Shown here in pieces: positions 1 to 5,740 of a stretch of DNA of 8,078 bases. The translations under genes were made by a program, and so were the position numbers. Origin of the DNA: Treponema sp. (GTDB lineage Bacteria; Spirochaetota; Spirochaetia; Treponematales; Treponemataceae). The stretch's first letter is position 1; each line of letters begins with the position of its first letter. The notes beneath the pieces were generated by a model. That model ran no database searches, was not told the DNA's origin, and saw only the letters and a list, made by a program, of their open reading frames with translations. The DNA lies in contig JAGARY010000248.1 of assembly GCA_017622055.1 (NCBI GenBank), positions 1-8,078 of the forward strand. The letters are read 5' to 3'.

Positions 1-114
1 ATAAGAAATATAGACCTAAATATTAAGACATGTTAATTAAATTAATCATATAATAGCAATATTTAGTTAATCATTGTTTTTATATAAACGTAGGTCTAAA
101 GTGTAAGGAGAAAA
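1..114. repeat. AT-rich non-coding leader with short direct and inverted repeats
   Basis: No gene is seen here on either strand. The stretch is very AT-rich and carries an 8-base inverted pair, TAGACCTA at 11-18 and TAGGTCTA at 91-98, and an 8-base direct repeat TTAATCAT at 42-49 and 67-74. A Shine-Dalgarno-like AAGGAG sits at 105-110, just ahead of the small ORF at 115. A TATATAA at 81-87 could serve as a -10 box but has no good -35 partner. None of it resembles the missing end of the TRAP permease on the minus strand. The repeats are short enough to arise by chance in such AT-rich DNA. Confidence 0.3.
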
Positions 115-240
115 ATGCTTCGAGATACTTTAGAGTTGAATATAAAAAGATTAATAGATTTCTTAATATATTCAAAAAATTTTCTAATAAGAAAAAATCC
201 TATAAAATCAATGCAAGATTCTTTTATGGAAGGTTTATAA
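115..240 (+). CDS. Small ORF, 41 residues, unknown, possibly a fragment at a rearrangement boundary
   Basis: The ORF opens with ATG four bases after a good ribosome binding site (AAGGAG, 105-110), reads 41 codons and ends in TAA at 238-240. An in-frame stop at 97-99 rules out an upstream extension. The product is basic and Leu/Ile-rich (it begins MLRDTLELNIKRLIDFL), may form an amphipathic helix, and has no signal peptide or motif that I recognise. Its stop lies directly beside the stop of the oppositely oriented permease gene (235-237), exactly where permease homology ends. It could therefore be the start of a longer gene cut by the same event, part of an inserted element, or a chance ORF. 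The strong binding site is the main argument for real translation. Confidence 0.35.
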   Translation: MLRDTLELNIKRLIDFLIYSKNFLIRKNPIKSMQDSFMEGL

Positions 241-1674
241 TAATTTTCCATGAGCCAAAGTTACAAGACCTGCTCCGAGTTTTAACCCTAAACCTGTTAA
301 TGTAACAATTCCAATAATGATTCCAGCCATACCACAAGCAATGGCAACAGAAATGATGTTTCTTGCTGCTGCACACATTACATCAACAATGTCTTTTGAT
401 GTGAAAGTTGGTTTTCTGCCAGATGCGATGTCGATTAATGAAATAAGAAGACCAACAGCCAAACAAGCAATAATTCCCATTAAAGCGGCATAAACAGCTG
501 TTTTTCCTAAACAAAGGAAAAGAATAATTATGATTAAAGGCAAAATCATATATCCTTTTTTTAAGAACAAAGGAAGAAACTTTGGAAGTTGATCTTTTGG
601 AAGTCCTTTTAATCCCAATTTTTTTGCTTCAAGATGAACTGTAATAAAAATTCCTGTAAAATATAAAACTGCAGGAATGATTGCAGCTTTTACAATTGTG
701 ATATATGGAAGTCCTAAACTTTCAGCCATAAGGAATGCTGCCGCACCCATAATTGGAGGCATTAATTGACCACCTGTAGATGCTGCTGCTTCAACCGCTC
801 CAGCAAATTCACCTTTGTATCCAAGTTTTTTCATCATTGGAATTGTAAATGAACCTGAACCAACAGTATTTGAAACTGAAGAACCAGAAACTGTTCCTAA
901 CAAAGCAGAAGAAAGAACAGCAACTTTTGCAGGTCCACCAGATGCGCCACCGGCAATTGAATTACACAAATCAATAAAGAATTGACCAATTCCAGTTTTT
1001 TCTAGTAAAGCACCAAAAAGAATGAACAAGAAAATAAAAGTTGAACACGCTCCAATTGGAGTTCCCATAATTCCTTCTGTATTGTAGAAAAGGTGACATA
1101 CAACCCGTTGAAGTGAATATCCACGGTGATGTAAAAATCCTGGTAAGTATTTTCCTACAAATGCATAAATTAAAAATGCACCAGCAATAATCATAATTGG
1201 AAGTCCAACAATTCTACGACAACTTTCAAATAAAACTAAAATTCCAACAATTGCTACAATAACATCTGTAATATTATTGTTTCCAGATCGTCTTACTAAA
1301 CTTTGGAAATTAATTACAATGTAAAGCCAGCATGCTGCACCAATTAATCCTAAAACAATGTCGTACCAAGGAAGTGTATTTCTTGGCATTTTTTTTGTTG
1401 CAGGAAATAAAAGAAAAGCTAAAAATTGGACAAAAGCCAAATGGGAAGCTCTTAAAACTTGTGCTGTAATAGAACCTGTAAGTGTTGCGTATAATTGAAA
1501 AATTACAAATGCAATTGAAACAATCACTGTAATAGATTGACGCCAACATTTATGTTCCCTGTAAGCTTGTTCCCGATCTAAATCTTTCATTAAATTTTTC
1601 ATTTCTTCTTCGTTTGTAGTTGGAAGAATGTTTTCTATCACATCTGTGAATTCATGTGATGGTTTTTTGTCCAT
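235..1674 (-). CDS. TRAP transporter fused permease (DctQM-type, TAXI class), C-terminally truncated
   Basis: This is the inner-membrane permease of a TAXI-type tripartite ATP-independent periplasmic transporter, which imports an organic acid or similar solute using an ion gradient. Residues 1-45 are a charged cytosolic stretch. Hydrophobic segments at about 46-68, 74-91, 104-124 and 135-175 form the DctQ-like part. The DctM-like core follows, with the family motifs GTVSGSSVSNTVGSGSFTIP (260-279) and the run around AAASTGGQLMPPIMGAAAF (296-313). The ATG at 1672-1674 follows AAGGAG with a six-base spacer. Family members are usually about 620-700 residues; this one stops at 479, just after the conserved VTLTGLGLKL stretch (457-466). 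It lacks the second GMGLPT-type motif and the last helices, so it is probably inactive. The start overlaps the DUF1850 gene by 23 bases, implying translational coupling. The substrate cannot be told from sequence. Confidence 0.88.
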   Translation of the reverse strand: MDKKPSHEFTDVIENILPTTNEEEMKNLMKDLDREQAYREHKCWRQSITVIVSIAFVIFQLYATLTGSITAQVLRASHLAFVQFLAFLLFPATKKMPRNTLPWYDIVLGLIGAACWLYIVINFQSLVRRSGNNNITDVIVAIVGILVLFESCRRIVGLPIMIIAGAFLIYAFVGKYLPGFLHHRGYSLQRVVCHLFYNTEGIMGTPIGACSTFIFLFILFGALLEKTGIGQFFIDLCNSIAGGASGGPAKVAVLSSALLGTVSGSSVSNTVGSGSFTIPMMKKLGYKGEFAGAVEAAASTGGQLMPPIMGAAAFLMAESLGLPYITIVKAAIIPAVLYFTGIFITVHLEAKKLGLKGLPKDQLPKFLPLFLKKGYMILPLIIIILFLCLGKTAVYAALMGIIACLAVGLLISLIDIASGRKPTFTSKDIVDVMCAAARNIISVAIACGMAGIIIGIVTLTGLGLKLGAGLVTLAHGKLL

Positions 1675-2188
1675 TTGGATCTCCTTTTAGTTTTTTTATT
1701 AAAAAATCTGCAACGCAGATGTTTTTTATTTCAAAAATAATGCTTGTTTGTGGCTCAAAAAGTTTGGAAAGTTCAAAATCAATTTTTTCGTTTTTGTAAT
1801 TCAAAGAAAAATGATGATTTGCAACAATGCCAACTGCCATTGTAAGTTTGTTTAGGATGCGATTTAAATTTTCAATTTGGTAACCATTTTCGGTTATTGA
1901 AAATTTTGCTCCCTCAGTTTCCGAAGGTTCAGGAATTCCAGCTCCGTAAGATACAAAAATAGTCTTATCTAATTTTAATTTATTTTTTTGAATTGGTAAA
2001 TAAACATCATGGACTCTTCCTTTATTTACCGAATGTGTGTAAGAAATTGTAAAGTCTTCCAAAGATTTTAAATCAAAATAATAACTTTGAGAAGGGGATT
2101 TTCTACTATAAACTGATAATACTTTTTTTAGAGGTAAAAAGAAAAATAAAATAAGTAAAATCGGGATAATTAATAAGATTTTTTTCAT
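1652..2188 (-). CDS. DUF1850 domain protein, TRAP transporter-associated
   Basis: This 178-residue protein has an N-terminal hydrophobic segment (about 4-24) that acts as a signal anchor, placing the rest outside the inner membrane. The DUF1850 hallmarks are visible: the YTHSVNKG motif at 50-57 and the SYGAGIP motif at 80-86, followed by a short beta-rich domain. DUF1850 genes are commonly found between the TAXI binding protein and the fused permease, as here; their biochemical role is not established. The gene lies just after a strong terminator hairpin and has no visible Shine-Dalgarno sequence before its ATG, only a U-rich tract. Its translation is therefore expected to be weak compared with the binding protein upstream. 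No other Met lies early enough to be an alternative start. Its 3' end overlaps the permease start by 23 bases and contains the permease ribosome binding site. Confidence 0.82.
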   Translation of the reverse strand: MKKILLIIPILLILFFFLPLKKVLSVYSRKSPSQSYYFDLKSLEDFTISYTHSVNKGRVHDVYLPIQKNKLKLDKTIFVSYGAGIPEPSETEGAKFSITENGYQIENLNRILNKLTMAVGIVANHHFSLNYKNEKIDFELSKLFEPQTSIIFEIKNICVADFLIKKLKGDPNGQKTIT

Positions 2189-2200
2189 TCATAAAACATA

Positions 2201-2254
2201 AAAAAAACAGACTATCCAATATGAAATTATAATAGGAATAGTCTGTTTTTTTTT
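2201..2254 (-). terminator. Long AT-rich terminator hairpin after the TAXI binding protein gene
   Basis: The arms at 2201-2217 and 2235-2254 pair over about 16 bases (core ACAGACTAT / ATAGTCTGT) with one bulged base and a loop of roughly 17 bases. Both flanks are A/T homopolymer runs, so the hairpin can act as an intrinsic terminator in either direction. On the minus strand it lies 6 bases after the binding protein stop and 12 bases before the DUF1850 start. It probably terminates or attenuates most transcripts, giving much more binding protein than permease. The loop contains a perfect TATAAT on the minus strand (2226-2231), though without a good -35 box. Confidence 0.82.
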
Positions 2255-2260
2255 GAGAAA

Positions 2261-3220
2261 TTATTTCATTAAACCAATTTCTTTGTAATATTTAATTGCA
2301 CCAGGATGGAATGGAACTGATACACCAGTAACAGCTGCTGCAGCAGAAACTTCTTTACCTTTTGCATGAGCATCGCCCAATGTATTTAAGTTTTCGAATA
2401 ATGCTTTTGTCATTTCGTAAACAATGTTTTCATCAAGAGAGGAATTAACTGCTAAAGTTGCTTTAATTGCCAATGCTTGTGTGTCATTGTCTGTTCCTTT
2501 GTATGTTCCACCAGGAATTGTTGTTTTTGTATAATAACCATATTTTGAACAGATTTTTTCAGCAGCGTCATCATCAACAGGAATAAGAATAAGACCTGAT
2601 GTAAATGCTAATTCTTGTAATGCCGAGTTTGGTACACCAGCAGTAACAAAACATGCATCCAAAGTTCCGTTTTGGATTCCTTCTGCAGATTCTTTAAATG
2701 AAAGATTGTTCTTTTTGATATCATCAAATGTGATTCCATAACCTTCAAGAATTTGTTTTGCATTAAATTCTACACCAGAACCAGCGTCTCCAATAGAAAC
2801 ACGTTTTCCTCTTAAATCTGCAATTGATTTAATTCCGCTGTCTTTTGAAGCAGCAATTTGAACTACTTCTGGATATAAAGTTCCAATTGTTGCAATGTTT
2901 GCAAGTTTTTCACCTTCAAACATATCTGAACCATTGTATGCGTAGTCCATTACGTCATTTTGAACGATTGCATATTCAGCTTCACCTTTGTTAATTAAGC
3001 GAAGGTTTTCTGCAGAAGCACCTGTTGCTTGGGCTGTAACGTTCATATTTTCAATTTTTGTATTCCAAATGTTAGCAATTGCTCCACCGAAAGGATAATA
3101 TGTACCACTAGTTCCACCAGTTGCTAAGATATAATCCTTTTGAGCAGCTGTTTTTGAACAACCACAAATTACTAAAGATAAACCAAAAATTGCTAATAAA
3201 ACCGATTTTGTTTTTTTCAT
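2261..3220 (-). CDS. TAXI family TRAP transporter substrate-binding lipoprotein
   Basis: This 319-residue protein is the extracytoplasmic binding protein that hands substrate to the TRAP permease. Residues 1-20 are a lipoprotein signal peptide ending in a relaxed lipobox, with Cys21 as the likely lipidated residue; Cys19 is close by. The TAXI signature is clear: ATGGTSGTYYPFGGAIANIW at 33-52, the ATGASAENLRLI segment at 66-77, the VSIGDAGSGVEFNAKQIL segment at 141-158 and the VTAGVPNSA segment at 192-200. Its length is typical and the frame is intact. The ATG follows AAGGAG with a six-base spacer, and a recognisable promoter lies about 30 bases upstream. It is the first gene of the transporter unit and is cut off from the rest by a hairpin terminator. 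Because the cognate permease is truncated, it may bind substrate without enabling uptake. TAXI members are often assigned to glutamate or other organic acids, but the ligand is not readable here. Confidence 0.93.
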   Translation of the reverse strand: MKKTKSVLLAIFGLSLVICGCSKTAAQKDYILATGGTSGTYYPFGGAIANIWNTKIENMNVTAQATGASAENLRLINKGEAEYAIVQNDVMDYAYNGSDMFEGEKLANIATIGTLYPEVVQIAASKDSGIKSIADLRGKRVSIGDAGSGVEFNAKQILEGYGITFDDIKKNNLSFKESAEGIQNGTLDACFVTAGVPNSALQELAFTSGLILIPVDDDAAEKICSKYGYYTKTTIPGGTYKGTDNDTQALAIKATLAVNSSLDENIVYEMTKALFENLNTLGDAHAKGKEVSAAAAVTGVSVPFHPGAIKYYKEIGLMK

Positions 3221-3250
3221 TTGAATCTCCTTCTTTATAAATTTTTCAAT

Positions 3251-3279
3251 ATTTTACTATATAAATGATTTGAATTCAA
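3251..3279 (-). promoter_or_regulatory. Putative sigma70-type promoter of the TRAP transporter unit
   Basis: Read on the minus strand, a TTGAAT -35 box (3274-3279) and a TAAAAT -10 box (3251-3256) are separated by exactly 17 bases, about 30 bases before the binding protein ATG. The -35 box forms part of a perfect 10-base palindrome, TTGAATTCAA, which could be an operator half or coincidence in AT-rich DNA. No terminator is visible between the ygcG-like stop at 3300 and this promoter, so read-through from the upstream operon is also possible. Confidence 0.5.
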
Positions 3280-3299
3280 TTGATGACTTTTTGCATTTA

Positions 3300-4082
3300 T
3301 TACCAATGTCCGCTGGCTCCACCGCCACCAAAACTTCCGCCACCACCAGAGAAGCCTCTAAAAGAAGAACCTCCGCCAAATGATGAACTGTTGAAATTTG
3401 TTGGTTTTATATTGTGGTGAATATGGTTACTTCCAGATGATCCCAAAACTTTTGAAAGGAAAATCCATTTGAAAATGCCGCCCTTTGACATGATGATTGC
3501 CAAAACAAAGAGTAACCAAACAATCATAAATACAACACCAACTACAGCACCACCACTTGTATCTGTTCCATTTAAAACAGCATCCGAAACTAATTCTACA
3601 TTGTTAGAAGCAATTCCACCCATGTTTTGAATGCCTTTTAAAATTCCTTCTGAATAACGACCTTCGCGGAATTCTGGAATAATTACGTTTCTAATAATTA
3701 AACCACATTTTGCGTCTGTTAAACTTTCTTCAAGACCGTATCCAACTTCAATTCTAACTGTTCGTTCTGCATAAGCAACAACAAGCAATGCACCGTTGTC
3801 TTTGTCTTTTTCGCCAAGTTTCCATTTTTCTGCTGTTTTAATAGAAAAAGAGGCAATATCTTCGCCTTCCAAAGATTGAACTGTTAAAACTGCCATTTGA
3901 ATTCCTGTGGAATTTTCCAAGGCAGCCAAATATTCTGTAATTTTTGCTTCTGTATTTTTGCTAATAATTCCAGCGTAGTCGTTTACGCGACCTTCTAATT
4001 TTGGAACAGCCAAAGCAAAAACATTAAAACTTAAAACAAAAAATAAAGTTGCAATGATTGATTTTCTTTTGTTTAGTACCAT
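3300..4082 (-). CDS. TPM domain protein, YgcG-like, with Gly/Ser-rich C-terminus
   Basis: This 260-residue exported protein has a signal peptide at about 1-25 (cleavage probably near ALA-VP). A TPM domain follows at about 30-160, with GRVNDYAGII at 31-40, the NGALLVVAYAERTVRIEVGYG stretch around 96-116 and IIPEFREGRYSEGI at 134-147. One membrane helix lies at about 179-198, and the tail (234-260) is rich in Gly, Ser and Phe and ends in GHW. This is the standard COG1512/YgcG architecture; some plant relatives act in photosystem repair or have phosphatase activity, but the bacterial role is unclear. The start overlaps the upstream TPM gene by 10 bases, and its GGAGG ribosome binding site lies inside that gene seven bases before the ATG, so the two are probably translationally coupled. 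It is the last gene of the lemA cluster. Confidence 0.88.
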   Translation of the reverse strand: MVLNKRKSIIATLFFVLSFNVFALAVPKLEGRVNDYAGIISKNTEAKITEYLAALENSTGIQMAVLTVQSLEGEDIASFSIKTAEKWKLGEKDKDNGALLVVAYAERTVRIEVGYGLEESLTDAKCGLIIRNVIIPEFREGRYSEGILKGIQNMGGIASNNVELVSDAVLNGTDTSGGAVVGVVFMIVWLLFVLAIIMSKGGIFKWIFLSKVLGSSGSNHIHHNIKPTNFNSSSFGGGSSFRGFSGGGGSFGGGGASGHW

Positions 4083-4780
4083 TCTTCGTCCTCCAAAATT
4101 ACAAGTCCGTCTGGATATTCGTTTGGATTTTCTTCACTTGGTGGAAAATTTTCTATAAGAAGTTCACCACATTTTGAAATTGAATTAATAAATCCTTCTT
4201 TTGCTTTTTTGTTTTTTAAGCTTTCTGCCAATTCGTCTGCAATTAAGTTCCACAAATCTTGTGAAATTTTTGAAGCAATTCCTTGGTCGGCAATAATTCT
4301 AACTTGTTTTTCCATGTAAGAAACAAAAATCAAAATGCCAGAGTTTTCTTTTGTTTTGTAGATTCCGCTTTCTGTAAAATATCTGAATGCACGATGTGTT
4401 ACACAATTTCTTCTAACTTTGCCAGGAATAACCAAGCGGTCAATAAATGGAATGTTGCAAAGATAAAAAATCAAAACAACAGAAGCTAAGAATGTTACAA
4501 TAAAAAATGCTGGCATAATCCAAGAAGGTTGATTTTGCCAATAAAGTTTTTCATATAACTTGCTAATTGCATTTGCGAATGGTAAAAGAAAAATAATAAG
4601 GATTGAAGCAATTCCGTTTGCTGCTAACAATTCCCAAAATGAATAGTGAGCACTTTCTGGGGCAACGGCAACTGCAATTTCTCCAGAAGTTTTTAATTCA
4701 ATTTCTGCAATCTTATTTTTAATTTCTTCAAAATCTTTTTCAGAAAGATTTAATTCTTTAATCAATTTTTTTTGTTTCAT
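4073..4780 (-). CDS. Membrane TPM domain protein (COG3762-like)
   Basis: This 235-residue protein has no cleavable signal. The N-terminal part carries the TSGEIAVAV segment (31-39) typical of the first strand of TPM domains. Two membrane helices follow at about 49-69 and 88-110. The TPM domain then resumes with KENSGILIFVSYMEKQVRII (144-163) and the ADQGI segment (164-168). The fold is therefore interrupted by a helical hairpin, a layout also seen in COG3762 proteins that accompany LemA and YgcG. The ATG follows AGGAAG with a six-base spacer, 32 bases after the lemA stop, and the end overlaps the ygcG-like gene by 10 bases. The product probably works in the inner membrane together with its two neighbours. 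No enzymatic activity can be assigned from visible residues. Confidence 0.82.
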   Translation of the reverse strand: MKQKKLIKELNLSEKDFEEIKNKIAEIELKTSGEIAVAVAPESAHYSFWELLAANGIASILIIFLLPFANAISKLYEKLYWQNQPSWIMPAFFIVTFLASVVLIFYLCNIPFIDRLVIPGKVRRNCVTHRAFRYFTESGIYKTKENSGILIFVSYMEKQVRIIADQGIASKISQDLWNLIADELAESLKNKKAKEGFINSISKCGELLIENFPPSEENPNEYPDGLVILEDEEWY

Positions 4781-4812
4781 TAATTGCTTCCTATTTTGTG
4801 AAAAATTATAAA

Positions 4813-5418
4813 TTAAAATTCTACTTTTGGAGCAGACTGAGCATCTGAACTAGCTGTAAAACTTTGTTTTTTATCAAATCCGCTCATGTTTGCAATAATG
4901 TTTCCAGGGAATTTTCTGATTTTGATGTTATATTCTTTTACAGCGTCGTTAAATCTTTTGCGAGCAACTGCAATTCTGTTTTCTGTTCCTTCAAGTTGAT
5001 CTTGTAAAGCCAAGAAGTTTTGGTCTGCTTTTAAGTCTGGATATTGTTCTGTAACCATTAAAAGGCGTTGCAAACTTGCTCCCAAGTTGTCTTGAATTTG
5101 TTGATATTTTGCAAAAGCTTCTGGATTATTCAAAACATCTTCGCTAATGTTGATTTGTCCTCCGGCACTTGCACGAGCTTCTGAAACTTGTTTAAGAACT
5201 TCGCTTTCGTGACTTGCATAACCTTTTACAGTTGAAACAAGATTAGGAATTAAATCATAACGACGTTGATATTGGTTTTGAACTTCTGCCCATTCTGCAG
5301 AAACAGTTTCGTCTAAAGTTACAAATGAATTGTATGTATTTTTATATGCAGAAAAAATTGCAAAAATACAAACTACAACAACAATTACAGCAATAAGCCA
5401 TTTTGGAAATTTTTTCAT
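4813..5418 (-). CDS. lemA: LemA family protein
   Basis: This 201-residue protein has an N-terminal membrane anchor (about 7-24) followed by the helical LemA domain. Diagnostic segments are the YNSFVTLDETVSAEWAEVQN run (29-48), RRYDLIPNLVSTVKGYASHE (52-71), the ENRIAVARKRFNDAVKEYN segment (146-164) and FPGNIIANMSGF (170-181). I chose the ATG at 5416-5418 because AGGAG lies seven bases before it. The in-frame ATG at 5422-5424 is only one base from that site, and a longer frame opening at 5481 would add a charged leader that hides the anchor. LemA proteins are long helical bundles facing the outside of the inner membrane; their function is largely unknown. It heads the lemA, COG3762-like, ygcG-like operon and lies divergently from the ADP-ribosylglycohydrolase gene. 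Confidence 0.92.
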   Translation of the reverse strand: MKKFPKWLIAVIVVVVCIFAIFSAYKNTYNSFVTLDETVSAEWAEVQNQYQRRYDLIPNLVSTVKGYASHESEVLKQVSEARASAGGQINISEDVLNNPEAFAKYQQIQDNLGASLQRLLMVTEQYPDLKADQNFLALQDQLEGTENRIAVARKRFNDAVKEYNIKIRKFPGNIIANMSGFDKKQSFTASSDAQSAPKVEF

Positions 5419-5452
5419 ATCCATTCTCCTAAGGTAAAAAATATTACGTTTA

Positions 5453-5481
5453 AATTTAATTATAAATGGATAAATGGTCAA
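5453..5481 (-). promoter_or_regulatory. Putative promoter of the lemA operon
   Basis: On the minus strand a TTGACC -35 box (5476-5481) is followed after 17 bases by TAAATT (5453-5458), about 35 bases ahead of the chosen lemA start. A better-looking TATAAT (5459-5464) sits just upstream of it but would leave an 11-base spacer to TTGACC, so which -10 box is used is uncertain. It is the only plausible promoter between lemA and the folded island upstream. Confidence 0.45.
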
Positions 5482-5542
5482 TATATAAGATGATTTGATG
5501 TAGATTGTTTGAAAAGAAAAGGGTTTTAGGGAATAAAATAAG

Positions 5543-5585
5543 AAACCCGTTAAAAAGCAATGCGTTCAGCGTTGCTTTAGGGTTT
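5543..5585. repeat. Two-tier stem-loop in the lemA / ADP-ribosylglycohydrolase intergenic region
   Basis: An inner stem of ten pairs (AAAGCAATGC at 5554-5563 with GCGTTGCTTT at 5569-5578, one T-G wobble) has a five-base loop. It sits inside an outer six-pair stem, AAACCC (5543-5548) with GGGTTT (5580-5585). Read on the minus strand the inner stem is followed by a run of T, so it could act as an intrinsic terminator in the direction of lemA. Read on the plus strand it lacks a clean T tract. It may be one copy of a dispersed intergenic repeat, which this window alone cannot show. Confidence 0.5.
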
Positions 5586-5634
5586 TCTTTGTTTTCCCTA
5601 GGAGAAAGGGTAGCGACCAACAAAGTGGGCGCGT

Positions 5635-5652
5635 AGGGGAAGACTTTCCCCT
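5635..5652. repeat. GC-rich hairpin in the same intergenic island
   Basis: A perfect seven-pair stem, AGGGGAA (5635-5641) with TTCCCCT (5646-5652), closes a four-base GACT loop. It ends a GC-richer patch (about 5588-5652) that stands out from the very AT-rich surroundings. No T run follows directly, so a terminator role is doubtful. With the two-tier stem-loop at 5543-5585 it forms a compact folded island. The stretch 5482-5740 holds no gene that I can support. Confidence 0.45.
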
Positions 5653-5677
5653 CCTTTATTATTTGAAACGACAATAT

Positions 5678-5721
5678 TTGGCGGTGATTATGAGGTATAC
5701 TTTATAAAAGAATGAAGTATA
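5678..5721 (+). promoter_or_regulatory. Putative promoter and dyad operator before the ADP-ribosylglycohydrolase gene
   Basis: A dyad TATACTTTAT (5696-5705) / ATGAAGTATA (5712-5721), with one T-G wobble and a six-base centre, lies just before the AGGAGG ribosome binding site (5729-5734). A weak promoter, TTGGCG (5678-5683), 17 bases, TTTATA (5701-5706), would place its -10 box inside the dyad. An alternative is TTGAAA (5663-5668), 17 bases, GATTAT (5686-5691). Either way the dyad lies at the -10 box or at the transcript start, as expected for a repressor site, but neither promoter is strong. Confidence 0.33.
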
Positions 5722-5740
5722 TTATAGTAGGAGGAAAAAA

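Noticed and set aside
1..240. Continuation of the TRAP permease after a frameshift
   Set aside because: Reading the minus strand upstream of position 235 gives no hydrophobic helices and no GMGLPT-like motif, so a simple frameshift does not explain the truncation.
4283..4489. Plus-strand 68-codon frame inside the COG3762-like gene
   Set aside because: It lies wholly antisense to a well-supported coding region, with no ribosome binding site and no protein-like motifs.
5419..5481. Longer LemA start that would add 21 residues before MKKFPKW
   Set aside because: The extension has no ribosome binding site, is basic and would bury the membrane anchor. AGGAG lies at the proper distance only from the ATG at 5416-5418. 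The extension also overlaps the likely promoter.
5456..5674. Minus-strand 72-codon frame in the lemA upstream region
   Set aside because: It runs through the folded intergenic island, has a composition dictated by the inverted repeats, and covers the lemA promoter. No start signal or known domain is visible.
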